Shown: positions 50,601 to 55,484 of the stretch, in pieces | How the letters are laid out: each line of letters begins with the position of its first letter | How positions within the stretch are numbered: position 1 is the first letter of the stretch | NCBI GenBank assembly: GCA_949752795.1 | Contig: OX457061.1 | Location: 29,950,425-30,014,424, forward strand | DNA: 64,000 nucleotides | Reading direction: 5' to 3' | Source: Hyperoodon ampullatus | Taxonomy: Eukaryota; Chordata; Mammalia; Artiodactyla; Ziphiidae | The notes under the pieces: generated by a model | Told to the model about the DNA's origin: nothing | Database searches by the model: none | Seen by the model: only the letters and a program-made list of their open reading frames with translations | Program-made: the position numbers and the translations under genes

Positions 50601-53600
50601 GGGTTCGTGCCCCGGTCTGGGAAGAGCCCACATGCTGCGGAGCGGCTAGGCCCGTGAGCCATGGCCGCTGAGCCTGCGCGTCCGGAGCCTGTGCTCCGCA
50701 ACAGGAGAGGCCACAACAGTGGGAGGCCCGCGTACCGCCAAAAAAAAAAAAACTTCATGGTAGAGTTAGAGGTATAGCCTCTAGTTTCCCCTGGAAGTTA
50801 GAGCAAAGCTCAGTAAACTCTTTCTGTAAAGGGACAGGTAAGTATTTCAGAGCCATATAGTCTGTGTTGCAACCACTAGACTATATTGCTGGCAGCCATA
50901 GACAATACATAAATGAACGGGCATGGCCAGATTTGTCACATGGACCATAACTTGCCAACCTCAGAGCTAGGGTAACAGACAACAAAATGCTCCTGCTGGT
51001 TTGTGTATATACACATCATTTGGTTCTTCTTGGAAAACCTTCTGATATTTTAATATCATTTTTTTATCCAGGTGAACAAGGACTTTGGATCTATTTTTTC
51101 CACTCTTTTGCCCGGTGCTAATGCTATGCTTGCACCACCAGAAGGGCAAAATGTATTGGATGGTCTGGAGTTTAAGGTTGCCTTAGGAAATACTTGGAAA
51201 GAAAACCTAACTGAACTTAGTGGTGGTCAGAGGTGAGTGAGTAATCCCTTTGCAATAATCCTCTTATTTTATTAGAGTCCAACATCTCATTGCCTCCCAA
51301 TTTTATTTCAGATTTGCTTTGCTATATTTGCATGTAGAATTTAAGGAGCCTAATATGTGAGACTACAAATTTTAGTTAGGACATTTGATTAACATAGTAG
51401 GCAACAAAGTAGAAATAAGGATTAGCAACTAGAAAACTAGACAAAATACATGAGAAACAATTACTTTCAGACACTGGAAAATGGATAACCCAGGAGATAC
51501 CTGACAGAAATGAAACAAAAGTGCTGAGTCCAGCGTTTACCCTAGCTTTCTCCCTAGGAGCAATTTTTTGACTGCAGATGCAGGGAGGGAAACCCACACA
51601 AAGCCCAGTAGTCTTACTAAATGAAGGAAACAGATTAGAATTTGGGGAAACCCCAGAGAGCTACACATTAGAATTACATTTTCACTACCCCTAAAGTGAA
51701 GGCTATTTTAGACACCCCTTAGCAAAGGTTCATTGCAGGCCCAAGATGCTTTAAAGACAGACAACAAAGTTGAGACTGTAAACAACATAATCACAGTGTT
51801 CAGCATCTAATAAAAATTACTAGACAGAAATCAAGAAAATATGATTCATAACAGAGGAAAAACAGACCCAGAAATGACAGGTGATGAAACTGGCAGACAA
51901 GGAGGTTAAAGAGTTACATTAACTACTTACAAGAAAAAAAGAATGTGATGAGAGAAATGGAAGCTATCAACGAAGAATCCAGTGGAACTTCTAGAGATAA
52001 AAAATTTACCTGAAAGGAAAAGTTTACTGCATAAAATTAACAACAGATTCGACAGAATAAAAGAAAGATGACTCAATTTGAAAACATATCAATAGAATCT
52101 ATTCAAGCCAAGCCAAGCTTAGAAACACAAAACTGTAAAAACAAAAAGAGCTTCAGTGACCCGTGGGACAATATTGAGAGAGCTAACATACATGTAATTG
52201 GAGTTTCAAAGGGAGAGGAAGAGGTAAAACAAAAGAACATAAAAAAATCATGGCCCCAGATTTTCCAGATTTGATGACTTCTGTAAACCCACATACTTGA
52301 TTTCTGTGAACCTCAGGTAAGATAAACGCACACACCTGCTTCCTGCACATACAGTAACACAGCAAGGCATGTCATATAAAGTTGCTGAAAACCAGTGATT
52401 AGGAGAAAAATCTTAAAAGCAGTCAGAGGTAAAAGGCATATTAAGTGCCAAGGAACAAAGAAGAATGACTTTAGACTTCTTGTTAAAAACTATGCAAGCC
52501 ATTATAAAGCAGAAACTAACACACCATTGTAGAGCAATTATACTCCAATAAAGATGTTAAAAAAAAAAAAACCCAAAAAACTATGCAAGCCAGAAGTCTG
52601 GAACAACATCTATAAAGTGCTAAAAGAAAGATGTGTCAACCTAGAATTCTGTATCTAGTAGAAATATTCTTCATATTGAAGGCAACATATTTTTTCAGAA
52701 AAACAAAAGGTGGAAGAATTTGATTCCAGCAGAACTGTACAAGTTAAAGGAAGTTCTCTGGTGAAAGGAAAATGATACCAAATGGAAACTTGGATCTACA
52801 TAAATGAAAGAAGAGTACTGGAAATGGCATGTTCTGGGCTTCAGGGAAGTTTCTCCCAGCCTTACACGTGATTCAGACAATCAGTATATTGAGAGAAACT
52901 TAGAAAGTCATTTGGCCTAACTTCTTAACTTCAGAGAGCCAAATAATTAAAACCTCCTGAGAGAAAATTGTGACTATCAATATAATTGAAGATGCTTATT
53001 AATTTTGTATTTTTTCCCCTGCAGGATGTACAGCCCACAGTTCTTGAATTGTTCTCATGTGCTTTATGCCATCATGTAACTCTTCTCTTATGGATGTAGA
53101 AAATACTAAGACCTGTTAATTTCTCTTATGAAATATTTTGTCATTTTTATGAATAGAAGTCCACTCTTTATTTTTCATTATTGATAAAATTCTAAAATAT
53201 TTTAAGTCAAAAAAGACAGCTTCTGCTGCCTGTCAATCAAAGTTGAATTCCACAATTTAGATCACAGCATCTTTAATTGTTTTTGCCAAAGTCCTACAAA
53301 ATTTTTTGAGGAAAATAGAGAATGTATGCCTATTTTCTTACTGGAATCTAAAAATTATTTCCATAATTAAGATGATATAAACTTATTTTCAGATATACCA
53401 TAATCCAGCATAGTAGTTTAACTGTTGAGTTGTTTTTAAGCTCAGTGCCTTAAATATTTGGTACAGAGAAAGACACTGAAAAGTAATTTTAGGTTTCTTG
53501 AGTGACCTCAGCTACCTTCTATAGCAGTAAAGATCAATTTGTTTGGTTTTTATTGTACTGTTTCATTCATTTCCTTTGCTAGAAATTTTGGTTTCACCTT

Positions 53601-55484
53601 CCTAGACCCCCTCTACTTATACACACAATTTTTTTCCCCACTTACATGTTTCTTATTAAACACCCTATTGGAATACAGTAAGCATTAGACTGACTATTTA
53701 CTGCAGTGCTGCATGCCAGGAGATATTTGAAGTTATAGAATTAAGTGTGCTACAGATGTTATTGTAATTTTAATACTATTTTAAAATAATTCTAAACATT
53801 TGTTTTACAATAAACAAGGCTTTTTAATGAAATATTTAAGAAAAATATAAGAATTGTTATATTTCTTCATTCCAGACTAGAACAAAAACAGCTATAGTTA
53901 AAGGGGATGTAGAAAAGAACTGAAAAAGAGTTTTAGGGAGAGAAAGAGAAAACTATTAACACTAATATGATCTTTTCTTAAAGTTAGGTGCCAAATATAA
54001 CATCCTAATTATCTGACAGGAAAGAAGAATATATACCTGTTTTATTCAAAATAAAACTTGTTGAAGAGAGGGAAAAATGGAAAGCTAAAGTAAAAAACAT
54101 TTTAATGAAACAAAAGTTTTCAAGTTTGAAACTTAAGATTCTTTTTTCTCTAACTATCTTTTAGCTAAATCGGCACTATTCATAATAGTAACAGGATAGC
54201 AGATTTGCTTCAGTGCTTTGGTAAAAGGTGGTAAAATCAAGTTCTGACAGCTTTTCTTTCGGCCTTCTTTTCTTAGGTCTTTAGTGGCTTTGTCATTAAT
54301 ACTGTCCATGCTGCTGTTCAAACCTGCCCCAATTTACATCCTGGATGAGGTAGATGCAGCCTTGGATCTTTCTCATACTCAGAATATTGGACAGATGCTA
54401 CGTACTCATTTCACACATTCTCAGGTAAGAACCAAAAAAAGTCTCAGAATAGTTCTAGTGTTTGTTTTCTAAAACTATTTTTTAGTTATGGTCAATATAA
54501 ATAAGATATTCAGGATTGAGGAATACTAAGGTGTTATGTATCTCTTTAAATATATTTCTATTCAAATGGGTATAGAAGGAAAGAGGGTTTTGTCTCTTAT
54601 TAAAGAAAAGAGCCTGGAATTATAAATTATAGGTTGTAACATGAGGGAGAATCTAATTTTTTTGTAATTTGGAATTTTTTAGGGTAATTATTTTCTCTAG
54701 CTAGCTGCCAGAAGATGCACAATCAAAACAAGACTGTTTCAAGGATACACCTGAAAAATATATCAGAAAATCATGTGGCACTTGATGGGGTACTCTTCAT
54801 TCCTCCTAGAAAGTGATTTAAAAAACCCTTGAAGCTAAAAACAGTTTGTTTTTATTGAACTGTTGCTGCAGGAACTAAGGCTACTAAATATGATTGTATA
54901 GATAATGCATTGAACAATTCTGGGAGGCTTCACTTACCATAGTTAGCATAGACTGTGTATTTATTGTGGCAGTTTTTTAGCAGCTAACAGCGGCATTTAG
55001 AGCTAGCAACAAGACTAGTGATACTAACTGGAGAAGATAGCAACAAGCAGCCAACCAGCAGAAGATAGTAACTTGGGTAATGAAGTACTCAAAGTAAAAT
55101 TAAGAGACTCCTAAAGCTGCCTATGGAAAGAATTCATTGAGGTGCCTAATAATAACTATTTGTTACTTGCATTTGAGGATGTGCATATGCATGGAGCCAA
55201 GCATTTAAAGCAATAACAAAATCACAGTATCTCCAAATGATTCTTAACCTCAGTATAAAAAGAGTGAACTTCTTCAAGGATACTGCAAAAAGTACTTTTT
55301 ATGCTGTTTTTCTTTTTCCCTAAAGTTCATTGTGGTGTCCCTAAAGGAAGGTATGTTCAACAATGCAAACGTCCTTTTCAAAACCAAGTTTGTGGATGGT
55401 GTTTCTACAGTAGCCAGATTTACTCAGTGTCAAAATGGAAAAGTTCCGAAGGAAACCAAATCCAAGGCAAAAGGACCCAAATGA
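4199..55484 (+). CDS. SMC2: SMC2, condensin complex ATPase subunit (24 coding exons joined)
   Basis: Structural maintenance of chromosomes 2 (CAP-E), the SMC4 partner in condensin I and II, which uses ATP to compact and resolve mitotic chromosomes. The span covers introns; coding exons are 4199-4366, 4994-5143, 7154-7276, 7894-7932, 11008-11118, 11326-11370, 12652-12885, 13123-13272, 16428-16661, 18102-18261, 18773-18890, 19652-19790, 20174-20293, 27270-27474, 29414-29549, 32572-32696, 38154-38347, 39382-39525, 42968-43162, 45074-45274, 47611-47727, 51072-51232, 54277-54424 and 55326-55484. They join to 1191 codons plus TGA. Order: N-terminal ATPase half with Walker A GLNGSGKS (32-39, K38) and Q147; coiled coil (about 170-510); hinge (about 511-678); returning coil; C-terminal ATPase half with LSGGQ (1085-1089) and [11 protein letters not shown] (1110-1120, E1114). 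ATG 4199 is chosen because it starts MHIKS, as in vertebrate SMC2. One intron has a GC donor. The C-terminus ends six residues before the remembered human end. Confidence 0.98.
4525..4640 (+). repeat. MIR fragment in intron 2
   Basis: Degenerate MIR middle and 3' part: aggtgagaaaatagaaacttagaggagttgcctaaggttcat resembles the family's gaggaaactgag...ttgcccaaggtc block. A 15-bp poly-C tract (4651-4665) follows. The rest of intron 2 (4367-4993) shows nothing I recognise. Confidence 0.5.
4994..5143 (+). CDS. SMC2: SMC2 exon 3 (residues 57-106)
   Basis: Continues the N-terminal ATPase lobe ([14 protein letters not shown]...). Acceptor tttattttag, donor CAG|GTGAGT, 150 nt, phase 0 at both ends. 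Matches vertebrate SMC2 without gaps. Confidence 0.97.
5310..6290 (+). repeat. L3/CR1 LINE fossil
   Basis: Old CR1-type LINE in sense orientation in intron 3. Blocks in family order: cccattctgtttttggaaaggtctaatt, attcctatatattgagcc, ctccagttttttatatc, ccagaattggtctagc, and aagtctgctactaatctacc towards the end. Heavily diverged, no open reading frame. Confidence 0.65.
6415..6580 (-). repeat. L2 LINE 3' end, antisense
   Basis: atatttattaagtgcttaatgtgtgctgggcgttgt...gggaaatacagatag...cttgtctttaaggacctca matches the reverse complement of the L2 3' end. In SMC2 intron 3. Confidence 0.6.
6850..6990 (+). repeat. MIR-like fragment in intron 3
   Basis: Weak match to the 3' half of a MIR element (ttggttacataactagttagcaaaagtccctggattagaagccaat...cctgactcagtctcatattctttt), in sense orientation. 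6581-6849 and 6991-7153 show nothing I recognise. Confidence 0.4.
7154..7276 (+). CDS. SMC2: SMC2 exon 4 (residues 107-147, Q-loop)
   Basis: Encodes [13 protein letters not shown]... to NNPHFLIMQ; the last residue, Q147, is the Q-loop glutamine that contacts Mg-ATP in SMC heads. Acceptor ctttttag, donor CAG|GTATTT, 123 nt, phase 0. Confidence 0.97.
7277..7893 (+). other. SMC2: SMC2 intron 4, no recognised element
   Basis: 617 bp of AT-rich sequence between GT donor and AG acceptor. I see no repeat family, RNA gene or open frame of interest. Confidence 0.6.
7894..7932 (+). CDS. SMC2: SMC2 exon 5 (residues 148-160)
   Basis: A 39-nt micro-exon encoding [13 protein letters not shown]. Acceptor ttattttcag, donor GAG|GTAAGA, phase 0 at both ends; skipping it would delete 13 residues in frame just after the Q-loop. 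Confidence 0.97.
8110..8240 (+). repeat. MIR fragment
   Basis: ccttctgagccttactttcctcatccataaattggagccaataat...gttctgaggattaaatgag matches the MIR core in sense orientation, in intron 5. Confidence 0.65.
8417..8637 (-). mobile_element. CHR-type SINE, antisense
   Basis: Poly-T at 8417-8445, then the reverse complement of the CHR body, ending at the tRNA-like head (ccaccagggaagccc). Target-site duplication taaaatttt at 8412-8420 and 8638-8646. Nested in an L1 fragment in intron 5. Confidence 0.93.
9031..9253 (-). mobile_element. CHR-type SINE, antisense
   Basis: Poly-T with two C interruptions (9031-9061), then the reverse-complement CHR body. Target-site duplication tcacatattcttt at 9021-9033 and 9254-9266. 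Inserted into the same L1 fragment as its neighbour about 0.4 kb upstream, in the same orientation. Confidence 0.93.
10435..10615 (+). repeat. MIR fragment
   Basis: gaagaaacagaggcacagagaaaattaagttactttcccaag plus the preceding agcaatgttgtgagatattatcag stretch matches MIR in sense orientation. The rest of intron 5 to 11007 shows nothing I recognise. Confidence 0.75.
11008..11118 (+). CDS. SMC2: SMC2 exon 6 (residues 161-197)
   Basis: [18 protein letters not shown]..., the conserved SMC block where the N-terminal head passes into the coiled coil. Acceptor gtctttccag, donor ACG|GTAATT (weak at -2/-1), 111 nt, phase 0. Confidence 0.97.
11326..11370 (+). CDS. SMC2: SMC2 exon 7 (residues 198-212)
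   Basis: A 45-nt exon encoding [15 protein letters not shown], start of the ascending coiled coil. Acceptor tttattttccag, donor GAG|GTATGT, phase 0. Intron 6 before it is only 207 bp. Confidence 0.97.
11371..12651 (+). other. SMC2: SMC2 intron 7, no recognised element
   Basis: 1281 bp, AT-rich. Short open frames at 11507-11695 (+) and 11690-11887 (-) have no recognisable similarity. No repeat family identified by eye. Confidence 0.55.
12652..12885 (+). CDS. SMC2: SMC2 exon 8 (residues 213-290)
   Basis: Charged heptad-rich coiled coil ([14 protein letters not shown]... to ELEKRKDK). Acceptor ttctctttcag, donor AAG|GTCAGG, 234 nt, phase 0. Confidence 0.97.
13123..13272 (+). CDS. SMC2: SMC2 exon 9 (residues 291-340)
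   Basis: Coiled coil ([17 protein letters not shown]...). Acceptor atttgattatag, donor GAG|GTAAGC, 150 nt, phase 0. Confidence 0.97.
13325..14820 (-). repeat. L2 LINE, antisense, split by an L1
   Basis: Reverse complement of the L2 3' region. It starts atatttattgagtgtctgc; later blocks are agacctgaaggaggtcagag (13603-13622), gatgttccaggcaaaagaac and ggactttgacctttattcc. After the L1 insert (about 14050-14626) it resumes with gccagttagacatctaagtagagatgt (14742-14768). A long, diverged L2 copy in intron 9. Confidence 0.75.
14050..14626 (-). mobile_element. L1 LINE 3' end, antisense, 5' truncated
   Basis: Poly-T start, then aattgaagtatagttgatttacaatg (reverse of an L1 3' UTR) and the tggctgagtaatattgcattgtg ORF2-end block. 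It interrupts the L2 at 13325-14820. Flanking ccagcaga at 14034-14041 and 14627-14634 is a possible target-site duplication. A (GT)n tract lies at 14526-14543. Confidence 0.8.
14840..15655 (+). repeat. L2 LINE 3' region, sense
   Basis: Blocks in L2 order: acttcttttatatacactcatttcttaggtgatcccatcc, attgatgcctttcaaatcaat, ctgttgactctaaaagtatatccagaata, aggccttccctcatcatt, taggctccctgagga and aataatgcctggtacatatctaataaatatccagtgaa at the 3' end. It lies directly after the antisense L2 at 13325-14820, so the two are head to head. Confidence 0.78.
15782..15966 (+). mobile_element. CHR-type SINE, sense
   Basis: Full CHR body with B-box-like gggttcgtgcccc and a poly-A tail. A perfect 15-bp target-site duplication aaaaggtgttaagtg flanks it (15767-15781 and 15967-15981). 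Lacks a short middle segment seen in other copies (ctgggcctgtgtgtccgg in place of the longer ggccgct-containing stretch). Confidence 0.95.
16428..16661 (+). CDS. SMC2: SMC2 exon 10 (residues 341-418)
   Basis: Coiled coil ([14 protein letters not shown]... to [10 protein letters not shown]), alanine-rich in the middle. Acceptor ctcttcctaaag (less usual AAG), donor CAG|GTAAAT, 234 nt, phase 0. Confidence 0.97.
16662..18101 (+). other. SMC2: SMC2 intron 10, no recognised element
   Basis: 1440 bp, AT-rich. I see no identifiable repeat family, RNA gene or open frame of interest. Confidence 0.5.
18102..18261 (+). CDS. SMC2: SMC2 exon 11 (residues 419-472, split codon)
   Basis: Coiled coil ([12 protein letters not shown]... 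to KKLNYE plus one base). Acceptor tttctgttatag. The donor GAAG|GTTGGC is weak at +3 to +6, but the phase-1 junction restores ENKEE with exon 12, so it is well supported. Confidence 0.96.
18773..18890 (+). CDS. SMC2: SMC2 exon 12 (residues 472-511)
   Basis: End of the ascending coil into the hinge ([15 protein letters not shown]... to PNLRFAY plus two bases). Acceptor cttattgttcag, donor AG|GTAAGA, phase 1 in, phase 2 out. C477 differs from the serine I recall in human SMC2. Confidence 0.97.
18891..19651 (+). other. SMC2: SMC2 intron 12, no recognised element
   Basis: 761 bp of AT-rich sequence; nothing recognised. Introns 11 (18262-18772) and 13 (19791-20173) are likewise without identified elements. 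Confidence 0.5.
19652..19790 (+). CDS. SMC2: SMC2 exon 13 (residues 511-557, hinge)
   Basis: First part of the hinge dimerisation domain ([18 protein letters not shown]... to VVVDTE), which contacts the SMC4 hinge. Acceptor ttctgttttag, donor GAG|GTAAAT, phase 2 in, phase 0 out. Confidence 0.97.
20174..20293 (+). CDS. SMC2: SMC2 exon 14 (residues 558-597, hinge)
   Basis: Hinge ([20 protein letters not shown]...). Acceptor tgctttag, donor CTT|GTAAGT, 120 nt, phase 0. Followed by the largest intron (6976 bp), filled with L1 sequence. Confidence 0.97.
20635..20669 (+). repeat. (TA)n microsatellite
   Basis: An uninterrupted TA run of about 35 bp inside the L1 3'-UTR-like sequence of intron 14. 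Likely length-variable. Confidence 0.95.
21151..23794 (-). mobile_element. L1 LINE with 5' inversion (twin priming)
   Basis: 21151-23462 is a minus-strand L1 from poly-A and 3' UTR through the ORF2 C-terminal part and the downstream half of the reverse-transcriptase domain. 23463-23794 is ORF2 on the plus strand, covering the immediately preceding reverse-transcriptase stretch. The plus segment ends exactly where the minus segment begins in ORF2 order. Flanks gtaaagctttt (21146-21156) and gtaaaactttt (23797-23807) look like a target-site duplication. ORF2 is broken into several frames and is inactive. Confidence 0.88.
25742..26813 (+). other. SMC2: Intron 14 part, no recognised element
   Basis: About 1.1 kb of unassigned AT-rich sequence between the L1 block and a short sense L1 tail. 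No open frame or repeat family recognised. Confidence 0.5.
26814..26970 (+). mobile_element. Short L1 3' end, sense, 5' truncated
   Basis: ggtgggagggagggggagacgc, then tataactgattcactttgttataaagcagaaactaacacaccattgtaaagcaattatactccaataaag, the L1 3' end seen reversed at 21170 and 36550. Short A-tail. I could not fix a target-site duplication. Confidence 0.85.
27270..27474 (+). CDS. SMC2: SMC2 exon 15 (residues 598-666, hinge)
   Basis: Hinge ([20 protein letters not shown]... to DPHGTLSG plus one base). Acceptor ttttcccctag, donor GAG|GTAGGT, phase 0 in, phase 1 out. The glycine cluster continued in exon 16 is typical of SMC hinges. Confidence 0.97.
28030..28450 (+). repeat. MIR split by a DNA transposon
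   Basis: The left part (28030-28066, gtacttactgtgtactgggcagtgttgtaag) and right part (28257-28450, ttctaaggactttaaatgattagc... to ggtctgattacagagtttgtgcttttaacc) are contiguous in MIR, with a palindromic element between them. Intron 15. Confidence 0.75.
28072..28222. repeat. Palindromic DNA-transposon fossil (MER type)
   Basis: Terminal inverted repeats: actgtccaatacagtagctactagccacatgtgg at the left and ccacaagtggttagtgggtaattggacagt at the right, around an A/T-rich centre. The pattern is that of a short non-autonomous hAT-like element. I do not assign a subfamily. Confidence 0.65.
28460..29413 (+). other. SMC2: Intron 15 part, unassigned
   Basis: About 950 bp. 28780-29215 has a base composition unlike its flanks and may be an old repeat, but I cannot name a family. 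No gene recognised; a minus open frame at 28938-29189 has no known similarity. Confidence 0.4.
29414..29549 (+). CDS. SMC2: SMC2 exon 16 (residues 666-711, hinge exit)
   Basis: [18 protein letters not shown]..., last strand of the hinge and start of the returning coiled coil. Acceptor gcctctgtcag, donor AA|GTAAGA, phase 1 in, phase 2 out. Confidence 0.97.
30225..30560 (-). repeat. L2 LINE 3' fragment, antisense
   Basis: gtgtgcctcatgccaagtactctt...gctgggaatatagcagggagtcaa...gtgggcagggaaagccttactgagaag matches the reverse complement of the L2 3' region. Intron 16. 29550-30224 shows nothing recognised. Confidence 0.65.
30771..31052 (+). mobile_element. Older long CHR-type SINE with deleted head
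   Basis: A longer, older relative of the other SINEs: it carries the extra ccacaactactgaagcc, aagagtagcccccgctcgcc and gaagacccaatgcagcc blocks and ends in an (AAATA)n-type tail. The head jumps from ctttcctgg straight to ttcgagccctgg, so about 50 bp including the A-box region is missing. cttgaaatga (30761-30770) and cttgaagtga (31053-31062) are a likely target-site duplication. Confidence 0.85.
31063..32040 (+). other. SMC2: Intron 16 part, no recognised element
   Basis: About 980 bp of unassigned AT-rich sequence between two SINEs. Confidence 0.5.
32056..32266 (-). mobile_element. CHR-type SINE, antisense
   Basis: ttattattattttttttt tail side followed by the reverse-complement CHR body to ccaccagggaagccc. 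Target-site duplication gggaggagttatttt at 32041-32055 and from 32267. It lies about 300 bp before exon 17. Confidence 0.94.
32572..32696 (+). CDS. SMC2: SMC2 exon 17 (residues 711-753)
   Basis: Returning coiled coil ([18 protein letters not shown]... to LDALKKII plus one base). Acceptor ctctttcttaag, donor TG|GTAAGA, phase 2 in, phase 1 out. Confidence 0.97.
33185..36245 (-). mobile_element. Old L1 LINE, antisense, degenerate ORF2
   Basis: About 3 kb of diverged L1: cacctcccccacccctgcc 3'-UTR type sequence, tggctgaataatattctgttg, ttttgttgatggtttcctttgctgtgcagaagc, then reverse-transcriptase-like blocks up to tcttttctagtaatttatttttt and beyond. Only short open frames survive (e.g. 34049-34321 and 34426-34668, minus). 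A stretch near 35990-36045 repeats one near 34765-34815. Confidence 0.78.
36531..37750 (-). mobile_element. Young L1 LINE, antisense, 5' truncated
   Basis: 3' tail and UTR plus the C-terminal 271 codons of ORF2 as one open minus-strand frame (37716-36901), close to the copy at 21506-22297. A perfect target-site duplication tgtaagctttctttt flanks it (36518-36532 and 37751-37765). The endonuclease and reverse-transcriptase parts are absent, so it cannot move by itself. Confidence 0.95.
38154..38347 (+). CDS. SMC2: SMC2 exon 18 (residues 753-817)
   Basis: Strongly charged coiled coil ([20 protein letters not shown]... to KKMKEKQQ). Acceptor ctgctttatgatgcag with a short pyrimidine run, donor CAG|GTAATA, phase 1 in, phase 0 out. 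Confidence 0.97.
38348..39381 (+). other. SMC2: SMC2 intron 18, no recognised element
   Basis: 1034 bp; no repeat family, RNA gene or convincing open frame seen. Confidence 0.5.
39382..39525 (+). CDS. SMC2: SMC2 exon 19 (residues 818-865)
   Basis: Coiled coil ([21 protein letters not shown]... to AAEVAKNK). Acceptor gtttcttatag, donor AAG|GTAAGA, 144 nt, phase 0. The EHASNEQ stretch differs from the human sequence as I recall it. Confidence 0.97.
39690..40330. repeat. Probable old interspersed repeat, family not named
   Basis: Composition shifts to moderately GC-rich with a string of phrases typical of old LTR or LINE repeats (ctataacaggagtttgg, gaacagcgttacccataaggctgagg, ggcaagggagaaatgt). 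I cannot name the family or orientation. The two short open frames here (39916-40131 minus, 39971-40174 plus) have no known similarity. Confidence 0.35.
40435..40680 (-). mobile_element. L1 LINE 3'-UTR fragment, antisense
   Basis: aaactgagatataattagcataacatttatattagtttcc...ttcaatatttgcatacattgtgaaacaatcaccac resembles the reversed L1 3' UTR also seen at 8250. In intron 19. Confidence 0.65.
40893..41124 (-). mobile_element. CHR-type SINE, antisense
   Basis: T-rich tail broken by G (40893-40932), then the reverse-complement CHR body to ccaccagggaagccc. Target-site duplication gagatgattg at 40883-40892 and 41125-41134. Confidence 0.94.
41135..42967 (+). other. SMC2: Intron 19 part with a small GC-rich patch
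   Basis: About 1.8 kb of unassigned sequence. A compact GC-rich patch (42630-42700, ggcggcggacggcgcagg then cctcccggggcggggggtag) stands out in an AT-rich setting. A minus open frame (42537-42151, 128 codons) has no recognised domain and no splice support. Confidence 0.4.
42968..43162 (+). CDS. SMC2: SMC2 exon 20 (residues 866-930), GC donor
   Basis: Coiled coil ([16 protein letters not shown]... to [10 protein letters not shown]). Acceptor tctgttttag. The only in-frame junction to [10 protein letters not shown] in exon 21 follows AAG at 43160-43162, where the intron begins gcacga, so the donor is GC, not GT. 195 nt, phase 0. Reading through adds about 18 residues and reaches a stop at about 43214. 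Confidence 0.93.
44226..44400 (-). repeat. L2 LINE 3' end, antisense
   Basis: aaatatttattgcatactatgccaggcactaaagatataagaatgagcaacatg...catagagcttacagatcagcagg is the reversed L2 3' end. The rest of intron 20 (43163-45073) is unassigned, with a short alternating (GT)/(AC) tract at 44757-44790. Confidence 0.65.
45074..45274 (+). CDS. SMC2: SMC2 exon 21 (residues 931-997)
   Basis: End of the returning coil ([20 protein letters not shown]...) into [16 protein letters not shown], the conserved entry to the C-terminal head. Acceptor atgtggctag, donor CGG|GTAAGT, 201 nt, phase 0. Confidence 0.97.
45612..45966. repeat. DNA-transposon fossil with inverted ends
   Basis: acaggtttcccccac at 45612-45626 and gtgggggacacctgt at 45952-45966 are inverted repeats with one mismatch. 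The interior includes gtataaagcaaagaagcaattacc and a GC-richer middle. This is the layout of a short non-autonomous DNA transposon; family not assigned. Confidence 0.6.
47003..47280 (-). repeat. L2 LINE fragment, antisense
   Basis: atcagggaaggctactttgaagatgtgatgtttgagtgg...gtaggactttatacatcatgg follows the reversed L2 order (aggcctcact..., gacatttgag..., tagggcct...). In intron 21; 45967-47002 shows nothing recognised. Confidence 0.6.
47611..47727 (+). CDS. SMC2: SMC2 exon 22 (residues 998-1036)
   Basis: [20 protein letters not shown]... to LNIAWQK, the last helix of the coil leading into the C-terminal ATPase lobe. Acceptor tatcttactag, donor AAG|GTATTT, 117 nt, phase 0. Confidence 0.97.
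48065..48215 (+). repeat. L3/CR1-like fragment
   Basis: ctcatcctctgcttaaaactggaagc and ggggaagctctaactgttggaaaacc resemble the CR1/L3 blocks also seen at 5310-6290. In intron 22, sense orientation. Confidence 0.5.
48440..48600 (+). repeat. MIR fragment
   Basis: gataattattatctctattttacaaatgaggaaacaagcttagaaaggtgaaatagcc matches the MIR core, sense orientation, in intron 22. Confidence 0.7.
49255..49375 (+). repeat. MIR fragment
   Basis: tttattgagtgcttatgatatatgtcaggcactattctcc...cttaattctcaaagtaacctaatgaagtaggtactattattatc is the first half of a MIR, sense orientation. Other parts of intron 22 (48601-49254 and 49376-50532) show nothing recognised; a (GT)-rich tract lies near 49968-49998. Confidence 0.75.
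50548..50750 (+). mobile_element. CHR-type SINE, sense
   Basis: ggcttccctggtggcgcag head, gggttcgtgcccc B-box-like stretch, poly-A tail. Target-site duplication aacttcatggtag at 50535-50547 and 50751-50763. In intron 22, about 0.3 kb before exon 23. Confidence 0.95.
50806..50963 (+). repeat. MER20 DNA-transposon fossil
   Basis: gtaaactctttctgtaaagggacagg, agccatatagtctgtgttgcaacc, cagccatagacaatacataaatgaacgggc and aacttgccaacct follow MER20 in order and sense orientation. Directly after the SINE and about 110 bp before exon 23. Confidence 0.85.
51072..51232 (+). CDS. SMC2: SMC2 exon 23 (residues 1037-1090, LSGGQ signature)
   Basis: C-terminal head: [20 protein letters not shown]... to ELSGGQ, the ABC signature (residues 1085-1089) that clamps ATP bound on the partner SMC4 head. 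Acceptor tttttttatccag, donor AG|GTGAGT, phase 0 in, phase 2 out. The intron interrupts the signature helix after GGQ. Confidence 0.97.
51700..52835 (+). mobile_element. HAL1 (half-L1) fossil, sense
   Basis: ORF1-type L1 sequence without ORF2: agacagacaacaaagttg, gacgaatacgaagaag-like coiled stretches, then aacctagaattctgtatctagtag, cagaaaaacaaaaggtgg, gaatttgattccagcagaactg and ggaaaatgataccaaatggaaacttggatctac near the 3' end. Frames are broken. A tiny L1 tail sits inside it at 52502-52575. Intron 23. Confidence 0.65.
52502..52575 (+). mobile_element. Ultra-short L1 insertion, sense
   Basis: Only the last about 60 bp of an L1 3' end (ttataaagcagaaactaacacacc... tccaataaag) plus poly-A, flanked by a perfect 17-bp duplication aaaaactatgcaagcca at 52485-52501 and 52576-52592. 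Confidence 0.95.
52836..54276 (+). other. SMC2: Intron 23 part, no recognised element
   Basis: About 1.4 kb of AT-rich sequence up to exon 24 with no repeat family or open frame recognised. Confidence 0.5.
54277..54424 (+). CDS. SMC2: SMC2 exon 24 (residues 1090-1139, Walker B)
   Basis: [18 protein letters not shown]... then Walker [12 protein letters not shown] (1110-1120) with D1113 for Mg2+ and catalytic E1114, followed by the D-loop region. Acceptor ccttcttttcttag, donor CAG|GTAAGA, phase 2 in, phase 0 out. Confidence 0.97.
54425..55325 (+). other. SMC2: SMC2 intron 24, no recognised element
   Basis: 901 bp, AT-rich, no repeat family recognised. Confidence 0.5.
55326..55484 (+). CDS. 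SMC2: SMC2 exon 25 coding part (residues 1140-1191 and stop)
   Basis: [18 protein letters not shown]... to KGPK, then TGA at 55482-55484. Acceptor tttttccctaaag (AAG). Human SMC2, as I recall it, continues six residues (GAHVEV) beyond this lysine; here the matching Gly codon position reads TGA, with cacatatggaagtt following in the same frame. The lost tail lies outside the ATPase core. Confidence 0.96.
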   Translation, partial: FIVVSLKEGMFNNANVLFKTKFVDGVSTVARFTQCQNGKVPKETKSKAKGPK

